A stretch of 64,000 bases of DNA from Microcebus murinus. Taxonomy: Eukaryota; Chordata; Mammalia; Primates; Cheirogaleidae. Made by a program: the position numbers and the translations under genes. Positions 1 to 12,089 of the stretch are shown in pieces. The stretch lies in assembly GCF_040939455.1 (NCBI RefSeq), contig NC_134116.1, positions 71,875,900 through 71,939,899 of the forward strand. Direction: 5' to 3'. Each line of letters begins with the position of its first letter. Position 1 is the first letter of the stretch. Below the pieces are notes generated by a model, which was given only the letters and a program-made list of their open reading frames with translations, did no database searches and was not told the origin of the DNA.

Positions 1-92
1 CTATTACTACCCTCCTCTAGGGGTGGAGAAACCAAGGCTTAGAGAGGTCAAGTAGCTTGTTCAAGGCATATACCCACTATTTGTAACTCTGT
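1..92 (-). repeat. MIR fragment cut by window edge
   Basis: The wording 'gagaaaccaaggcttagagaggtcaagtagcttg' (in pieces) is the reverse complement of the MIR core that reads 'aagttacttaacctctctg...tttcctc'. The left end is outside the window. Confidence 0.6.
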
Positions 93-334
93 AGATTTGT
101 GAGAGCAGCATGATTCTCATGACTTCATGGGATGTGTGAGATCTGGATGACCGCAGGACCCACACCCTAATCCTAATCCAGCACTTATAAAGGCACAAAA
201 GTTCACGGGTGTTGTAATGACAACAGGGAACCATTTTTGGAGCCCTGCCCCACCCTCACTTCAAGGTAACCAGAGAGTGTAAGGGAGGGAGCCTGCCGTG
301 GCGTTCTGTTCTGGTGACCCAGAATCTCTGACGA

Positions 335-600
335 TGATGATGATTAATGAGAATCCTGAATATTTGTGTAGCACTTTACAGCTAAGTGTTTGCCCATTAA
401 TGTAATATGACAGTGGCTTAAAATCAATCGATTTTAACGAAAGTCCTCCAAGGGAGGCCGGATAGGTGCCATGATCTTTATTACATTAATGAGACAAATG
501 AGGCTAGGAAAAACATGTGACTCCCCAGGGTCCCATGGCCAGGGAGTGGCAGAGGAGACTTAAATCCAGACTCCTATCCCAGTGCTGGCTCTTCTGGTCA
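335..600 (-). repeat. MIR-family SINE, degenerate
   Basis: The order of features fits an old minus-strand MIR: a 'gtgtagcactttacag' head, then 'gagacaaatgaggctagg', then 'ggcagaggagacttaaatccagactcc'. Divergence is high, so the exact subfamily is not assignable. Confidence 0.5.
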
Positions 601-742
601 CTTTCCTGCTGCCCAGTGTGAGCTCTGCTCTGTCCAGGTCAGTTAATTGCTGTTAACTAAACCCATGCTCCAAAGCTCACTGAGCACCGGAACTACCAGA
701 AAAGCTTTTTAAAATCCAGACTCCTGGACTCCTCGTCAGACC

Positions 743-745
<3 letters not shown>

Positions 746-801
<56 letters not shown>
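746..801. repeat. (TG)n microsatellite, about 28 units
   Basis: This is an uninterrupted TG run. It produces a short open frame of alternating Cys-Val that is not a gene. It is a likely length-polymorphic marker and can adopt Z-DNA. Confidence 0.95.
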
Positions 802-837
802 GGTGGAAGGCATTTTATGTGTTGTTTTCTTTTTCTC

Positions 838-1125
838 TTTTGAGACAGAGTCTCACTCTGTTGCCCAAGCTAGAGTGCCATGGCGTCAGCCTAGCTCACA
901 GCAACCTCAAATTCCCGGGCTCAAGTGATCCTCCTGCCTCAGCCTCCTAAGTAGCTGGGATTACAGGCATGAGCCACCATACCCAGCTAATTAGTTTTTC
1001 TATTTTTAATAGAGACAGGGTCTCACTTTTTCTCAGGCTGGTCTCAAACTCCTGAGCTCAAGCGATCCTCCTACCTGGGCCTCCCAGAGTACTAGGATTA
1101 TAGGTGTGAGCCCCCAGGCCTGGCC
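838..1125 (-). mobile_element. Alu, strepsirrhine-type
   Basis: This is a full-length dimeric Alu on the minus strand, from the T-rich tail 'ctcttttgagacagag' to 'ccaggcctggcc'. The phrases 'ggcgtcagcctagctcaca' and 'cccagagtactaggatta' are typical of lemuriform Alu copies rather than of human AluS or AluY. I did not find clear target-site duplications because it sits beside the TG repeat. Confidence 0.85.
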
Positions 1126-1429
1126 TGTGTGTATTTTTTAACAAGCTTTCCAGGTGATTTGTTTTTTCATTGCCGGCCTGCCACTGTCCTCCCTCCAACA
1201 ATTGGAAATGGGTCTAAACTACAGCTATTTCAGGCTGCATGCTTTGTGCCATTGAATGTCTTCCAGGTCTAGTACTTTTACCTCCCTTCTGCCTACCTGG
1301 GTCCTGCCTGCTTTTCAAGGGCTGGCTCAAGCCTTCATGATTTCATTGCCATTGTGGGGATACCCACTCCCACTTTGAGAGGGTCTCCTCTTCCATGTCG
1401 AGTGCCCTTTGAAGGACGAGAGGGCAGAA

Positions 1430-1605
1430 GGATCAGCCTTGGTGAGTACCTGCTGTGCCGCAGGGTCCTGGGTCAGTGTTTATCTGTATGCTGTCCTTCT
1501 CTGATGCTGAGGTCGTGATCGTCATCGCCATTTTAAAGATGTGGTGAGCGAAGGAAGTTGGCCAAGTTCAGCACAGGTAGTGAAGTGCAGAGCGGGGGCT
1601 CATCT
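1430..1605 (-). repeat. MIR-family SINE
   Basis: The segment runs from 'gagtacctgctgtgcc' through 'gccattttaaagatg' to 'gtgcagagcgggggctc'. That order matches a minus-strand MIR with moderate divergence. Confidence 0.5.
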
Positions 1606-2684
1606 GGCAAGACTTCTTTTGTACCAGAATAGAGAAACCTTGAGAAGTCTTTTGCCAGCTGCTGTGTAATCCACATAGTAAAATAACCTAGTGGTTGAGA
1701 ATATACAAGAATGAATGCCTTCTTTACTTCTTTTGTGAATCATGGCCTAACAAGCTTCAAAAGGTGAATCGATATTGATAGAGATATGATATTATTTATT
1801 TCTTTAAGATTTTTCATATTGTAATACAAGGGAATTCCAGCCAACATTCCTTCCTCTTCTTTCTTTTTCACTCAAAGAGTCATGAAATGTTTGGGCACAC
1901 TGATGCCTTATAGATGATCTTGGCCATGCCATCCATTTTAGAAGAGCTGATGGAAAAACTTTGGTTAAATTGACCTGTTCTAGGTCACATGTCTTCTTAG
2001 TGATAAATTTTAGAGTAGAGCCTAACTCCAAGTCACCAGAAGAAACTCTTGGGATATGGGTGAATTTGTACTTGGCCACCCATTTATAAGCAAAATGCCT
2101 ATTTCTGAAATTAGTTTACTGCAGTGTAAACTTTTTGAGGGAAAAGATAGTACCTTACTTACCTTCAAGAGCAAAGCCTCTCCATGAGACATATTATATA
2201 AGTGTTTGTTGGTAGACCGACCCACTGAGTCAGTGACTGATTATAGGAAGGGCTGTTGGACCAAAGGATGTGAAAGACATCTGCTTGCTCCCTCCTAAGT
2301 GAGTTCACCTCTAGTGACCCAAAGCCCTGCCTGCCCTGCCATGATGCCACCCTCAGGTGTTAGCACACCTGTCAGCTTTGTGTGCTTGTGCGAGATAACC
2401 TTTCCCTATCCTCCAGCCGCTTCTAAGATGCAATTGAAAATTTTCATATTACAGCTAAAGCAAACTAGGACTCTGTTGTAATTGACTCTTAGGGTGGGGA
2501 AAATGGAGAAGGCATAGTAGAAATGTAAACATTTGTCATCTGTTTACAATGGAAATGGTCCTTTTTTGACATTTAAAAAATTGTTCAGAGTTAGAGAAAA
2601 AAATAATGTGATTTTTAAAAAAAAAAATCTCCCAAATCATATAACTTTATTTTTATAGAGTCTCCCAGGTTCTCATTCACTTAA
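1606..2684. other. Unique AT-rich sequence
   Basis: I see no exon or named repeat here. Several short open frames on both strands lack any recognisable domain, codon bias or splice context. Confidence 0.5.
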
Positions 2685-2914
2685 TTTATTCAACAAATAT
2701 TTATTAAGGACCTGCTGTGCCAAACACTGTCCCAGCAACTGGGGATTTACTGGTGAACACAACAGACAAAATCAGTGCCCTTATTGAGCTTGTATTCAAG
2801 TGGGGGAGACAGATAAGAGTAAATAATTACATGTCGGTGTTGTAAGAAAAACAAAATGTAAAGGAGCTGGAGAATGAAAGGAGTGCTATTTTGGATACAA
2901 CAGTCAGAAAAGTT
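2685..2914 (-). mobile_element. L2 LINE, 3' end (left part of interrupted copy)
   Basis: The run 'ttcaacaaatatttattaaggacctgctgtgcc' followed by 'cactgtcccagcaactggggat' and 'cccttattgagcttg' is the reverse complement of the conserved L2 3' end. The element continues after the LTR at 3277. Confidence 0.8.
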
Positions 2915-3276
2915 GTCTTAGGTAGTTTGGGCTGCTATAACAGAATACCATAGACTTGGTGGCTTAAATCCCAGGCCTCATAGTTCTGCAGGCTGTAGGC
3001 TAGAAGTCCAAGATCAGGGTGCCAGCCTGGTCCAGTCCTGGTAAGGACTCTTTTTCAGGTTGCAGACCTCCATCTTCTGGTTGTATCCTCACATGGCATA
3101 AAGAGGTGAGGGAACTCTTTGGGGTTGCTTTTATAAGGGCACTAATCCTATTTATGAAGGCTCCACCCTCATGACCTCATTACCTCCTAAAAATCTCCAC
3201 ATCCTAATACCATCTATTGGAGGTTGGGATTTCAACATGTGAATTTTAGGGGAATACAGATGTTTAGTACATTGCA
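2915..3276 (-). mobile_element. Solo LTR of ERVL-MaLR type (MLT1/MST-like), inserted in L2
   Basis: Read on the minus strand it starts TGCAATGTACTAAACAT and passes 'cacatgttgaaatccc', 'aatgaggtcatgagggtgg' and 'ttataaaagcaacccc'. It ends '...ctatggtattctgttatagcagcc'. This is the standard order of a MaLR LTR, about 360 bp long, with no internal viral sequence. It interrupts an L2 whose sequence resumes on the other side. Confidence 0.75.
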
Positions 3277-3515
3277 AAAGAGCTCTCTGGGAAAGTGGCA
3301 CTGAAGCAGAGACATTCCAAGATCTGGGGAAAAGAATGTTCTAGGAAGAAGGAATAGGATAGGAATAGGAATAGTCCTGAGGCAAGAGCCCATGGAAGTG
3401 TTGGAGGAGAGGCAGGAGGTTGGTGGGGCAGGAATGCAGTGACTGAGGGGTACAGTGATGGGGAAAGGGGTTGGTGGGTAGTGAGGTCCCCTGCAGTCTT
3501 GTTCCTCAAAGTCTG
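3277..3515 (-). mobile_element. L2 LINE, right part of interrupted copy
   Basis: The wording 'actgaagcagagacattcc', 'gaatgttctaggaag' and 'gtcctgaggcaagagcc' continues the L2 reading that stopped at 2914. A short (GGAATA)n-like stutter lies at about 3350-3374. Confidence 0.65.
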
Positions 3516-4424
3516 GAGGACCCTGAATGCAATATTTATTGATTATTTCTTGATGACCTGCAAGTTTATGGAAGATTGTGACCAGGAACTGAGGTCACAG
3601 AAAGGAATAAGATAAAATTATTTCTGGGAGCTTAAAGGAACTATTAATGGCTTCTTACAGTTATTAGAAGAAATCGTATAATTCCCTATGACTTTAGTAT
3701 TTTACAGAATGATTTTAGGTTAATAATTGTAAAGATTTTATAAAATTTCATTAGAAATTTTGAGTTCTTTGATTATATGTAAGTTTAACCTCTCATGGAA
3801 AGCTGAATTTATTTAACGTACTGACAAGAGGCAAGGAGAAAAAAGCCAAAAAAAAAAGTGCTCCTTCATGGTGCACATCTTGAGAACCTCCACTGAACAG
3901 CTGCATTGTAACACTTACCCCTCTTGTTCACATGGAGTTGCTGTCTGCAATCCTCAGATATCCGAGGTGGTCGCCCTGAGGGCTCTTCAAATGTCACCAG
4001 GGCAGCAACAAAGTAACACACATGAAGCAAGCCCTCTGTGGCATTCTTTATGAAAAGACTTGAATTAAATTATTGCATAACACACCATCTGCATATGAAA
4101 GGCAGTGAACTACTAGAGAACCCAGTAGGAAACAATGCTGAATTTGATTCCTACCTCCACTAATAACTCACTGGCACCCTTAGGAATCTTGTTGTGACCC
4201 AAGTCCCCTACTTGGAATGTGGGAGATACTAATGCTGTATTTATGACCTCAAGGGAATTATGAGCTAATTTAGGGAGATTGTTGAGATGCTTAGAGAAAA
4301 ACTCCCATCTTTCTCTACTCCATTCCTCTTACCCTTTCTTGGTCAACCTTTCAAAAAGATAAATGAATTTCCCCACTCTGGTTGCAACCTTTGTTCCCTA
4401 CCATGGAGATCCTAGCAAAACCAA
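3516..4424. other. Unique AT-rich sequence
   Basis: No gene or clear repeat is recognised. The open frame at 3868-4053 has no domain and no splice or promoter support. Confidence 0.5.
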
Positions 4425-4672
4425 CAATAGCTAGCATTGATTGGGTCCTTTCCATGTGCCAGAGACTGTGCTAAGCACTTGACATGCATTATTGTATTGC
4501 ATTTTAATGGCTTGTAGGGTCAGGACTATTCATATTAACATTTTATAATGAGGCTATTTAGATTCTAAAATATTACATTATTCTTGGCCTGGGTTCTCAA
4601 AGCTAAGAAGTATTCCGAAGATTAGAACCAGGTGATCTGTCTCATGAGCCCTCAAATCTCTGAACATACTGG
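4425..4672 (-). repeat. MIR-family SINE
   Basis: It reads 'agctagcattgattgggtcctttccatgtgccag', 'tgctaagcacttgacatgcatt' and 'ttataatgaggc' in minus-strand MIR order. Confidence 0.7.
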
Positions 4673-5529
4673 TTTAGAGGAAACTACTTCATATCACATT
4701 CTCTATCACCTTTATATGTAGCTTCTACTTATTCTAGAAGCGGTAGATAGAAATCTTTATTTCTATCAATTTTTACACTCAGTTAAGTATATTAATTCAA
4801 AAACCCTGTGGAAAGAAAGTCTATGAAAAATAAACCACATAGGATGTTCTAGGTATGAGTAAGCCAAAATAAGACAAACATTTTAAAATATACATATACT
4901 GAAGTATTTACATCCAAGTGATATTAGTAGCCCACCTCCTTATCCAAATAAGTGCTTGAAGTTCTTCTCTGGGAATTTCCAACTTTTGACAGCACAAGAA
5001 AATGAGTCTCCTTTTTGGTCAGATTTCAAGTTTGGATCACTGAAGAAGATCAATCACCTATTTTTCACTTGATTTCGCCATGAAAGACTTAATTACTTTA
5101 AAGAGCAAATCCATTCTCCAAGTGTCAACATTTGTCAACATTATGTATTCAAAAGGACAGATTTCCTCCTCCTTTTAAATTATATTTATTTATTTGCTTG
5201 CTTATAATGATAAAAATAACATATTGATTATAAAAATCACCCAAAGATAATCATTGTATACTTTTAAAGTATACTCAAAAGAGTATTTCAAGCAAGCCAG
5301 CATTTAAAAAAATAAATTTTTTCCCAATAGACTTCCTTTAATGGAGACAGTAGATATGTAGCTATTACATGTATTTGTTAAATGATAACATTTAACAACA
5401 TTTAAATGGTAACATTTAACATTGTTTTTTAATCACATATGTAGTATGGTGTTTTAAGACTGAAGTTCTATCTGTGGATAAATATACAATTATTTCTTAG
5501 GTATACCACTTTTTTCTGTAAGGAAAATT

Positions 5530-5728
5530 ATAATAACTACCAGTTTTTGAGGGCTAACCATGTACCAGGCATACATGTTATGGAATTTAATAGAGTGGTC
5601 CTAAAAAGTCAGTATTATATTCATATTTCATATGATCCAACCAGAGTTCATCGAGGCTTAGGAACATGAACAAGTCAAAATGGCTAAGTCTGTCTTCTCT
5701 TAAGACTCATGCACTTAATCATGAAATG
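5530..5728 (-). repeat. MIR-family SINE
   Basis: It contains 'tttttgagggctaaccatgtaccaggca' in pieces and then a degraded core, consistent with a minus-strand MIR. Confidence 0.55.
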
Positions 5729-5964
5729 TCCAAGGTAGAAGAGCTGCACAGTTATTTCTTCTTAAATGGAGGGTGAATACACAAAACAAATTATAAAAAC
5801 ATCATTTGAATGTTAATGGACTACTAAAACTGAGGTGAGATAAATTAATAAATAAGATAACCTATGTGAAAGCATTTAGACAAAAATCACTTTATTAATT
5901 CTCAAGTTTTAGTACAAAAGAGTCACTTTGAGGTGCCTTTTCTGTGTACACAATCTGGGGTCTA

Positions 5965-6078
5965 CCCCGTAGAAAGTCAAGTTGAACAGATGGGGGTCCA
6001 GGAACCTGCATTTTGAGACCCGTTCCAGGGAATTGTGAGGCTATTGAGCTGTGAACCCCACTTTGAAAACACCATTGT
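5965..6078 (+). mobile_element. MER5-type hAT MITE fragment
   Basis: The end of a MER5A-like copy is visible as 'gggggtccaggaacctgcatttt' followed by 'ccccactttgaaaacacc'. The left half is decayed. Confidence 0.55.
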
Positions 6079-8799
6079 ATCATGTAGCAGATGCTCTAAA
6101 TACGGTTTCCTTTCATTTCCCTCAATGTCCGAGTACAGGAAGAAACCAAAGACAATAGAGTAAAATGGGGAACTCAGTACATAGGGTATTGTGTCTGGTT
6201 TACATTACTTTATCGAAATACACCAAAATGAAATTTCTTTTCAAATTTAGCTTCTTGCCTCTTTGTAAAACTCTGGTGCACAAAAGTGGTGTCTAACTAA
6301 ACAAAGTCCTCTCAGAAAGCTCTGGTTGATAAGTCTCTTCAGGACTCCCCCAGCATAGGGAGCAGCTAGAGTGAGCCCAGGTGGGGATGAGGGGATTTCC
6401 TGTTTATTTGTGTTACCTATTTAACATGATTTTCTACATCCTGTGATTTTTACAGTTGTTCTGAAAGGAAGCTGTTACGTTTTTAACTCCATTGAAGTGC
6501 AGTGCTTGTGTTTTTGGAGGAGGGGGAGATGGGGACAAATCTTTGCACTTTTCACCAGTTGGTGAATTACATGTTCTTTCAACTTCGCTTTTCTGCTTCT
6601 CAGTAACAGAGACTATGTTAGGCTTCGTAGGAGGAGTGATGACTTTCTAAGGTTCAGAAGTTCTATGTCAGATGGTTCTTTCAGGAGGCACTTTTTGACT
6701 ATTTTTTTTCTTCTTTTCCTCTCCTTCCAAGTGTAACATTTGGAGAGTTTAATTCAGCCCATACCGGAATCATGGGAAGGGGGTTAGAAACATTCTTTAA
6801 ACCACTTCAGATTAAAAAACAATTTGTGAAAAAAAGGATTCAAAATAATAGGTTATACTAAGACTTTATATGAATTTTGAATTTTATTTTTTCATTCATT
6901 TTCTTTTCTCTGTGTGTATAGAATAATCAGAAGGTATCTGTGGGCGGAACTATTGGTTGATAACCAGAAGCAGAGTATTTAGGAAAATCTCTCATCCTAT
7001 TTTCTTTTGGAGCTACTGAGGTCTTATATGCCAGCCATTTTAGGGTTTGACAAAAGCTGGAGGTAAGAATTAAACTGAACCTTCACATCTTCAGCATCAG
7101 TAGGAAACAGTGACGGTTGCACTAAAATCACAGTTGTGCCAATGAGGTGTTGGGAAAAAAAGACAAGCTGTCTGTGACACTGAAGAAAACTATGACCAAC
7201 TTTTCCATGTGTAGGTTCAGAAGCTTTTCAGTTTACTTCTTCAAAAGACATATATATGATATGTAAGTGTATACACACACAATATATATGATGTGTATGA
7301 TGTGTGTATGTGTATATATGTCTATATATACACACAGACACACAATATATTAATAGCATATATACTTTTGATATACATGAAAGAAAAAGTAAATGGCCAT
7401 AAAACAGAGATTCCAAGTTCTATAAACACAGGGCCAGTGGGAGTGACATTTCTTGCCTAGGCTGGAGAAGTGGCACCCATTTTCAGAAGGGAAGGTTTTA
7501 GCATTAAATTTGAAAAGGATTTTGAAGATCACTATATGACAATCAATCTGCAAGTATTTATTAAGACCTTTTTTAATGTACTGAAAAGACACACATAACC
7601 TTTTTAGAGATGATAAATGTAGAGCTTTTTTGAATTTAGGTAATCCAAATATTATAATTCCTCGAAAACATACAAATTTCAAAAATCACATATAACATCT
7701 CTTCATTAACATTGAGTAAAAAAAATAGAAAGCAATGAAGTCTACGGAAGGATATGAAAAAGATGAAACACCTAAACACCTCTTTCTCTGAAGAATTTAC
7801 ATGAGTATTTTCAAGTTGTTTTTGTGAACAAGTTGTACAGGATTTTTTAAAAAATAGAAAAGTAGTTGCAACTACCTTAAGCTCAAACTCTAATTCTCTA
7901 TTTCAACATCAGCTTTTAGTTTTGTGTTTGATATAGCTGGGTCGTAAAGAAACATGTTGACAAAATCTATCTGGAATCTTTAATTCTGGATAAAATAAAT
8001 TCAGTTTCTAAGTTAAGTATCTGCCCTCACCCTGGCATAAGGAGCTTTTGTTATGTAGGACTTGAGGAATGCCCCAGCTGGGGAAATGCCAGTTAATAGA
8101 TTCAGACAGATGGATCTTGATGAGAGTCTGCACTGTTCACACCCCTTTGGCAAATGTTTTTGAATATTCTCAAGTAACACACTTAACTTGAAAACAAATA
8201 TGGATTTGCTTACTTTAGAGTCAATAGTAATTATTATCATTAATAGTATATAAAAATATCTGTTCTGTTTTTGCATCTTAGAGTGCTAAATTCACATGTC
8301 ATTTTATATCTCTAGAACTTTCGCTGCCTTGCACATACAGAGAAAACACATTTTTAATTTAAAACCAGGCTTTGGCAGAAAATTATTTCAGCTGTTGTGA
8401 AATATTACACTTTTTTTTTTTACCTCCCCCTGCCCAAAGTCAGAGCGATCATCAGCTGTGGAAATAGCCTTATGAAATCCTTGAGAAGAATGCAAGATCC
8501 CGTTGCTGTTTTTCTTTTCTCTCAGTAGAGACTGTGAAACCAGACCAAAAGGGAATCACACTAGAATAGAAATCAGACTAGCTCAAGGAGCAAGAGGGCA
8601 TTTCTTACTGGAGCAATTTTGTGGAGTCCAGTGGTCTTGTCATGAGCGTGAGGCATCTCTGGCCATATTTTTTTCTAAAATCCATTTTCTCCTGATATTA
8701 AATTAATTGAAGATAAAGAATCAAGTTTAAAGTACAGGAAAATGGGAAAGCGGGAGATTGGAGATGGTGGTGTAAGGTGGTATAATTGGAATATAAATA
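6079..8799. other. Unique AT-rich sequence with one alternating purine-pyrimidine tract
   Basis: No gene is recognised across this stretch. The tract at about 7250-7350 mixes TA, TG and CA steps and includes runs such as 'gtatacacacacaatatata'. The 110-residue minus-strand frame at 7350-7682 has no recognisable domain and runs through this tract. Confidence 0.5.
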
Positions 8800-9210
8800 C
8801 CGTACACGTGTTACTATATTGAGTATCTCTTTTGGGCAAGGTACTTTGATAGGTTTTGAGGATATAGCCAAAGAACAAGAGCTCTCATAAAGCTTTCATG
8901 CTGTCTAGGGGGTGGATTGCTGTATGCAACAAATTGTCCATGTAATGATTTAATTCCAGTTGTGGGAAGTACTGTATAGGAGAAGAAGGTTGCAATAGGA
9001 GAGAGCAGCAGGGAGACTAACAGCATCGGTAGGGTTTGAGAATGCTTCCTTCAGTAACAGTGTTTGAGCTGAGTTCTGGAGGGTAGTGCCAATTCCTTAG
9101 GAGAAAAAGGTTAGATATAGCATATAAGGCAGTAGGAAGAGCATGTACAAAGGCTCTGAGTGGGAATTGGAAGGCGCCTGGAGTGGCCAGAGCACAGAGA
9201 CTTCATGGGA
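8800..9210 (-). mobile_element. L2 LINE fragment
   Basis: The order 'aagagctctcataaagctttcatgctg', 'gtttgagctgagttctggag' and 'gtacaaaggctctgagtggg' matches minus-strand L2 ('...catggagcttacagtc...gagctgagacctga...gcaaaggccctgag'). Confidence 0.6.
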
Positions 9211-9387
9211 ATCAATGCTGGTAGAAGCTGTTAACAAAGCAATGCTGGGGTGCAAGGCGGCTCTTCACATAACGGCTTGGGTTGGTGCTACTAATTTTCT
9301 GGCTGGAAGAAAAAATATTGAGACATCACATTTTTTTTCTTATTCTGTTACACTTCTTACCTGTGTCTATCTCCATTTCTAAATTTC

Positions 9388-9442
9388 AAAAAAAAAAAAA
9401 AAAGACAAAAAAAATTTTTTTTATTTATTTATTTTTTTTTTG
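9388..9442. repeat. Adjacent poly-A and poly-T tracts
   Basis: An A-run of about 16 is followed by AAAAAAAATTTTTTTT and an (ATTT)n/T-rich stretch. It may be the remnants of retroposon tails in opposite orientation, but no body is recognised on either side. Confidence 0.7.
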
Positions 9443-10609
9443 GTGTCTCCTAAGAAAATCATACTACTATTTAGAATGGCCTGCCAATTTTAACTAATTT
9501 AAATGTATCAAGACCATGTTTAGGTTGTATATCTTTCAAAAACTGGAATATTAATTCAAATTGGTAGAAACGTGAACTAAATTGCATGATTGTAGCATGT
9601 ATTTGGTTTAGGTTTTAAAGATGGTAGTCTCTTCTTTTTAACTTTTGGAAAGTCTGGTTTATAAAGAGGAAAAATAAATCAGCTCTTGGGTACCAAAATA
9701 GAAGGCTTTCCAGATCCTATTTCTGAATAGCTGAATAACGTTTCTGCAGCCTTTACATCACATCTGCGTGTCCGACAGCTGTTAGGTCATTCCTACAACT
9801 TCTGCATTTGTTCATATTTTCAGATGTTCGACACTTTTCTGAGAAGATGTAAATTTATAAGTTTTATTTCAAGAAAACATACCATCTTGATTTGCAAAAT
9901 AGATTATCTGGTTTATTTATTAGTAAATGAAAATATCAGATACATTTTTTAAATCTACTTATGGTGGTTTAACTTCTTAGCCAAACTATGTGGAGAACAG
10001 CATAAACAACGGTGAGAACAGAGGGCTCCCTTAGCCTGTAGGACAAGATTTATCGATTGCGTTGTTTTGAAGGCTCGTGTTACTAAGACTTTGGGCTGTT
10101 TATTTGTACATCTTGTACATTATGAAGAAATCTAAGCCATTCTTGTTGATTGTCATCAGAAGATTTGAAAAGTTATATAAGTGAAGATATTTGATACAAT
10201 GGTGAGTAGTTAATTTTGAAATGAGATATAATCCTTGTTAGCAGTTGCCTACATGTAAATCTCAACACTGTGATTAATGAGTAGTGAATTGATAGTATCT
10301 GCTGAACACCTACTTAATTCAGAACATTCTTTTGCTCACAAGTCATAGCAGAAGAGGAAAAAAAATTAGAGGACACAGTCTTTTCCTTGTAATTAAATAA
10401 AAATCTAACGTGATACACAAAATAAGCACCCTTGATGATACTTCTTAAAAAGTAACAAAATTTACCAAAAATGACAAATGGACGCTCTACAAACTGAGTT
10501 TTTAAATACCAAAAAAATAGAGAAGAAAACAAGCTCCCATCAGCAAGGATTACTTATAGAACTCCTCTCAGAGGAGGTGATTTTTGGCTTGGCTGCAGAG
10601 GGCTGTAAG
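9443..10609. other. Unique AT-rich sequence
   Basis: No gene or clear repeat is recognised. Confidence 0.5.
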
Positions 10610-10865
10610 TGATGTGGACCGCGGCTCAGTGATGAGGTCCAAAGAGTAGGAAAGCCCAGCTCTTAGGTACTACCACCTCTTAGCTGTGTGGCTTTAGGCA
10701 AGATGCTTCACCACTGGAACTTGATTTTCTCATCTATAAAATGGAGCTAATAATCACTTTTGAGTGAGTATTTAAAAAGATAATATATTTACGAGAACAA
10801 CGATGACTCAGAGTAAGTGCTTAAAGTGTCACCTTTTATTATTTATTATCATTATTCATTAATAG
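10610..10865 (+). repeat. MIR-family SINE
   Basis: The core 'cttagctgtgtggctttaggcaag' and 'ctcatctataaaatggagc' is a good plus-strand MIR core. It is followed by 'taagtgcttaaag' and a (TTATTA) tail. Confidence 0.8.
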
Positions 10866-11811
10866 CAGTCAGGGTTATCCCAGTGTAGGAAATGCTGTAT
10901 ACAAAAGCACAGAGGGAGCCCAAGCCTGTCATGGAAATAGTCACTCAGTTTTACATCATAGAAATGTTATGTCTAGCAAATAGAATACACTAAATGTTAT
11001 CTTAAACACACAATATTTAATGATGTCCATAAAGCTGATTGTGTGGCTTTTAAATATCCCTAAAATCTAGAAATTATTCACATACATCCAGAATTATAAA
11101 TGTGACCAGTCCATAGCTGTTAGCTGTATGTTCATAGTGAAAGAATGAGCACATGTTCACTTGCATAAACGATGGAGGGTGTGACAACATCTACTGAAAA
11201 TGTGTTAATCCAATTTTCCATTTAGAATGGCATATAGGAAGTTGATTTTTTTGATCATTCAAAAATTATCTGTAGGGAGAAATATGATTAGAGAAACATA
11301 CGTAAAATATATAGTCTAAGTATATTTGGAGAATTTCCAGGTTCTGAAAAAATCCTATCCATAAAACTGGGAGGAGAGCCTAAATCATTGGGGTCACCTT
11401 CAGAAGAATGTCAGAGGTGTGTGTTCCATGTTTTCTTCTCGGGCTATCATAGTTAACTAATCTCTACCACATTACTCCGGGAAACCCTAATAATTTGACA
11501 TCAGCACAGGCCCCTGGAATCCTGGAGTGTGGCCCCCAAGGAGGAAGAAAAGAACCCTGGAGTTGAAGCTGGACAGCACTCTTATCCATATCACAAGAAT
11601 ACAGAGTCAGATCTATATTCTTGTATAAAATATGTACCCCTAGACTTTGTGTAAAGACCACAGAAATAACATTTGTGAAAGTCTCTAAACATACCTCCAG
11701 CTGTAATGTAGATACTCAACAATTTCTCTTTAATTCTAGCAGTAGCCAAAGGCTATGATTACCTTTGGTTTTGTTTTAAGCCTTTATTAGTGTGCTCTGT
11801 GATTTGGGCTT
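10866..11811. other. Unique AT-rich sequence
   Basis: No gene or clear repeat is recognised. Confidence 0.5.
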
Positions 11812-11985
11812 TCCATTACAAACTCATTTAACATTTACAGTAACAGGCACTACTGTTACACAATTTTATAGAGGAGGAAAGCAAGGCAGAGAGAGGTGAA
11901 ATAACTTCTAAGAGTAGGCATTTAGCAAGCAGCTGAGAAGGGCTCTGAGCCTGGAAGGCATGATTCCCCATCATGCTATAGAGCC
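11812..11985 (-). repeat. MIR-family SINE
   Basis: It reads 'acaattttatagaggaggaaagcaaggcagagagagg' (in pieces) and then 'tagcaagcagctgagaaggg', matching a minus-strand MIR. Confidence 0.65.
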
Positions 11986-12089
11986 TCATGCATATCAGAA
12001 ATAGAGCAAGGCTACACAAGTTTGCATCTTGTTTCTCTTGGGGTTTTGTACAAATATTAAATTTTTGTACAGACTTACAAACATTGAGC

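Larger units (their letters stand above)
655..1172. mobile_element. MER5-type hAT MITE split by a TG repeat and an Alu
   Basis: The left piece (about 655-745) ends 'aaaagctttttaaaatccagactcctggactcctcgtcaga', and the right piece (about 1128-1172) reads 'tttttaacaagctttccaggtgatttg'. Both are parts of one MER5A-like palindromic DNA transposon. Between them lie the TG microsatellite and a complete Alu, so both are younger than the MER5 copy. Confidence 0.55.

Noticed and set aside
747..950. Open frame of alternating Cys-Val followed by Alu-derived residues
   Set aside because: It is a translation of the TG microsatellite and an antisense Alu, not a gene.
7350..7682. 110-residue minus-strand frame
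   Set aside because: AT-rich, Lys/Phe-heavy, no domain, runs into a simple-repeat tract, no splice or promoter support.
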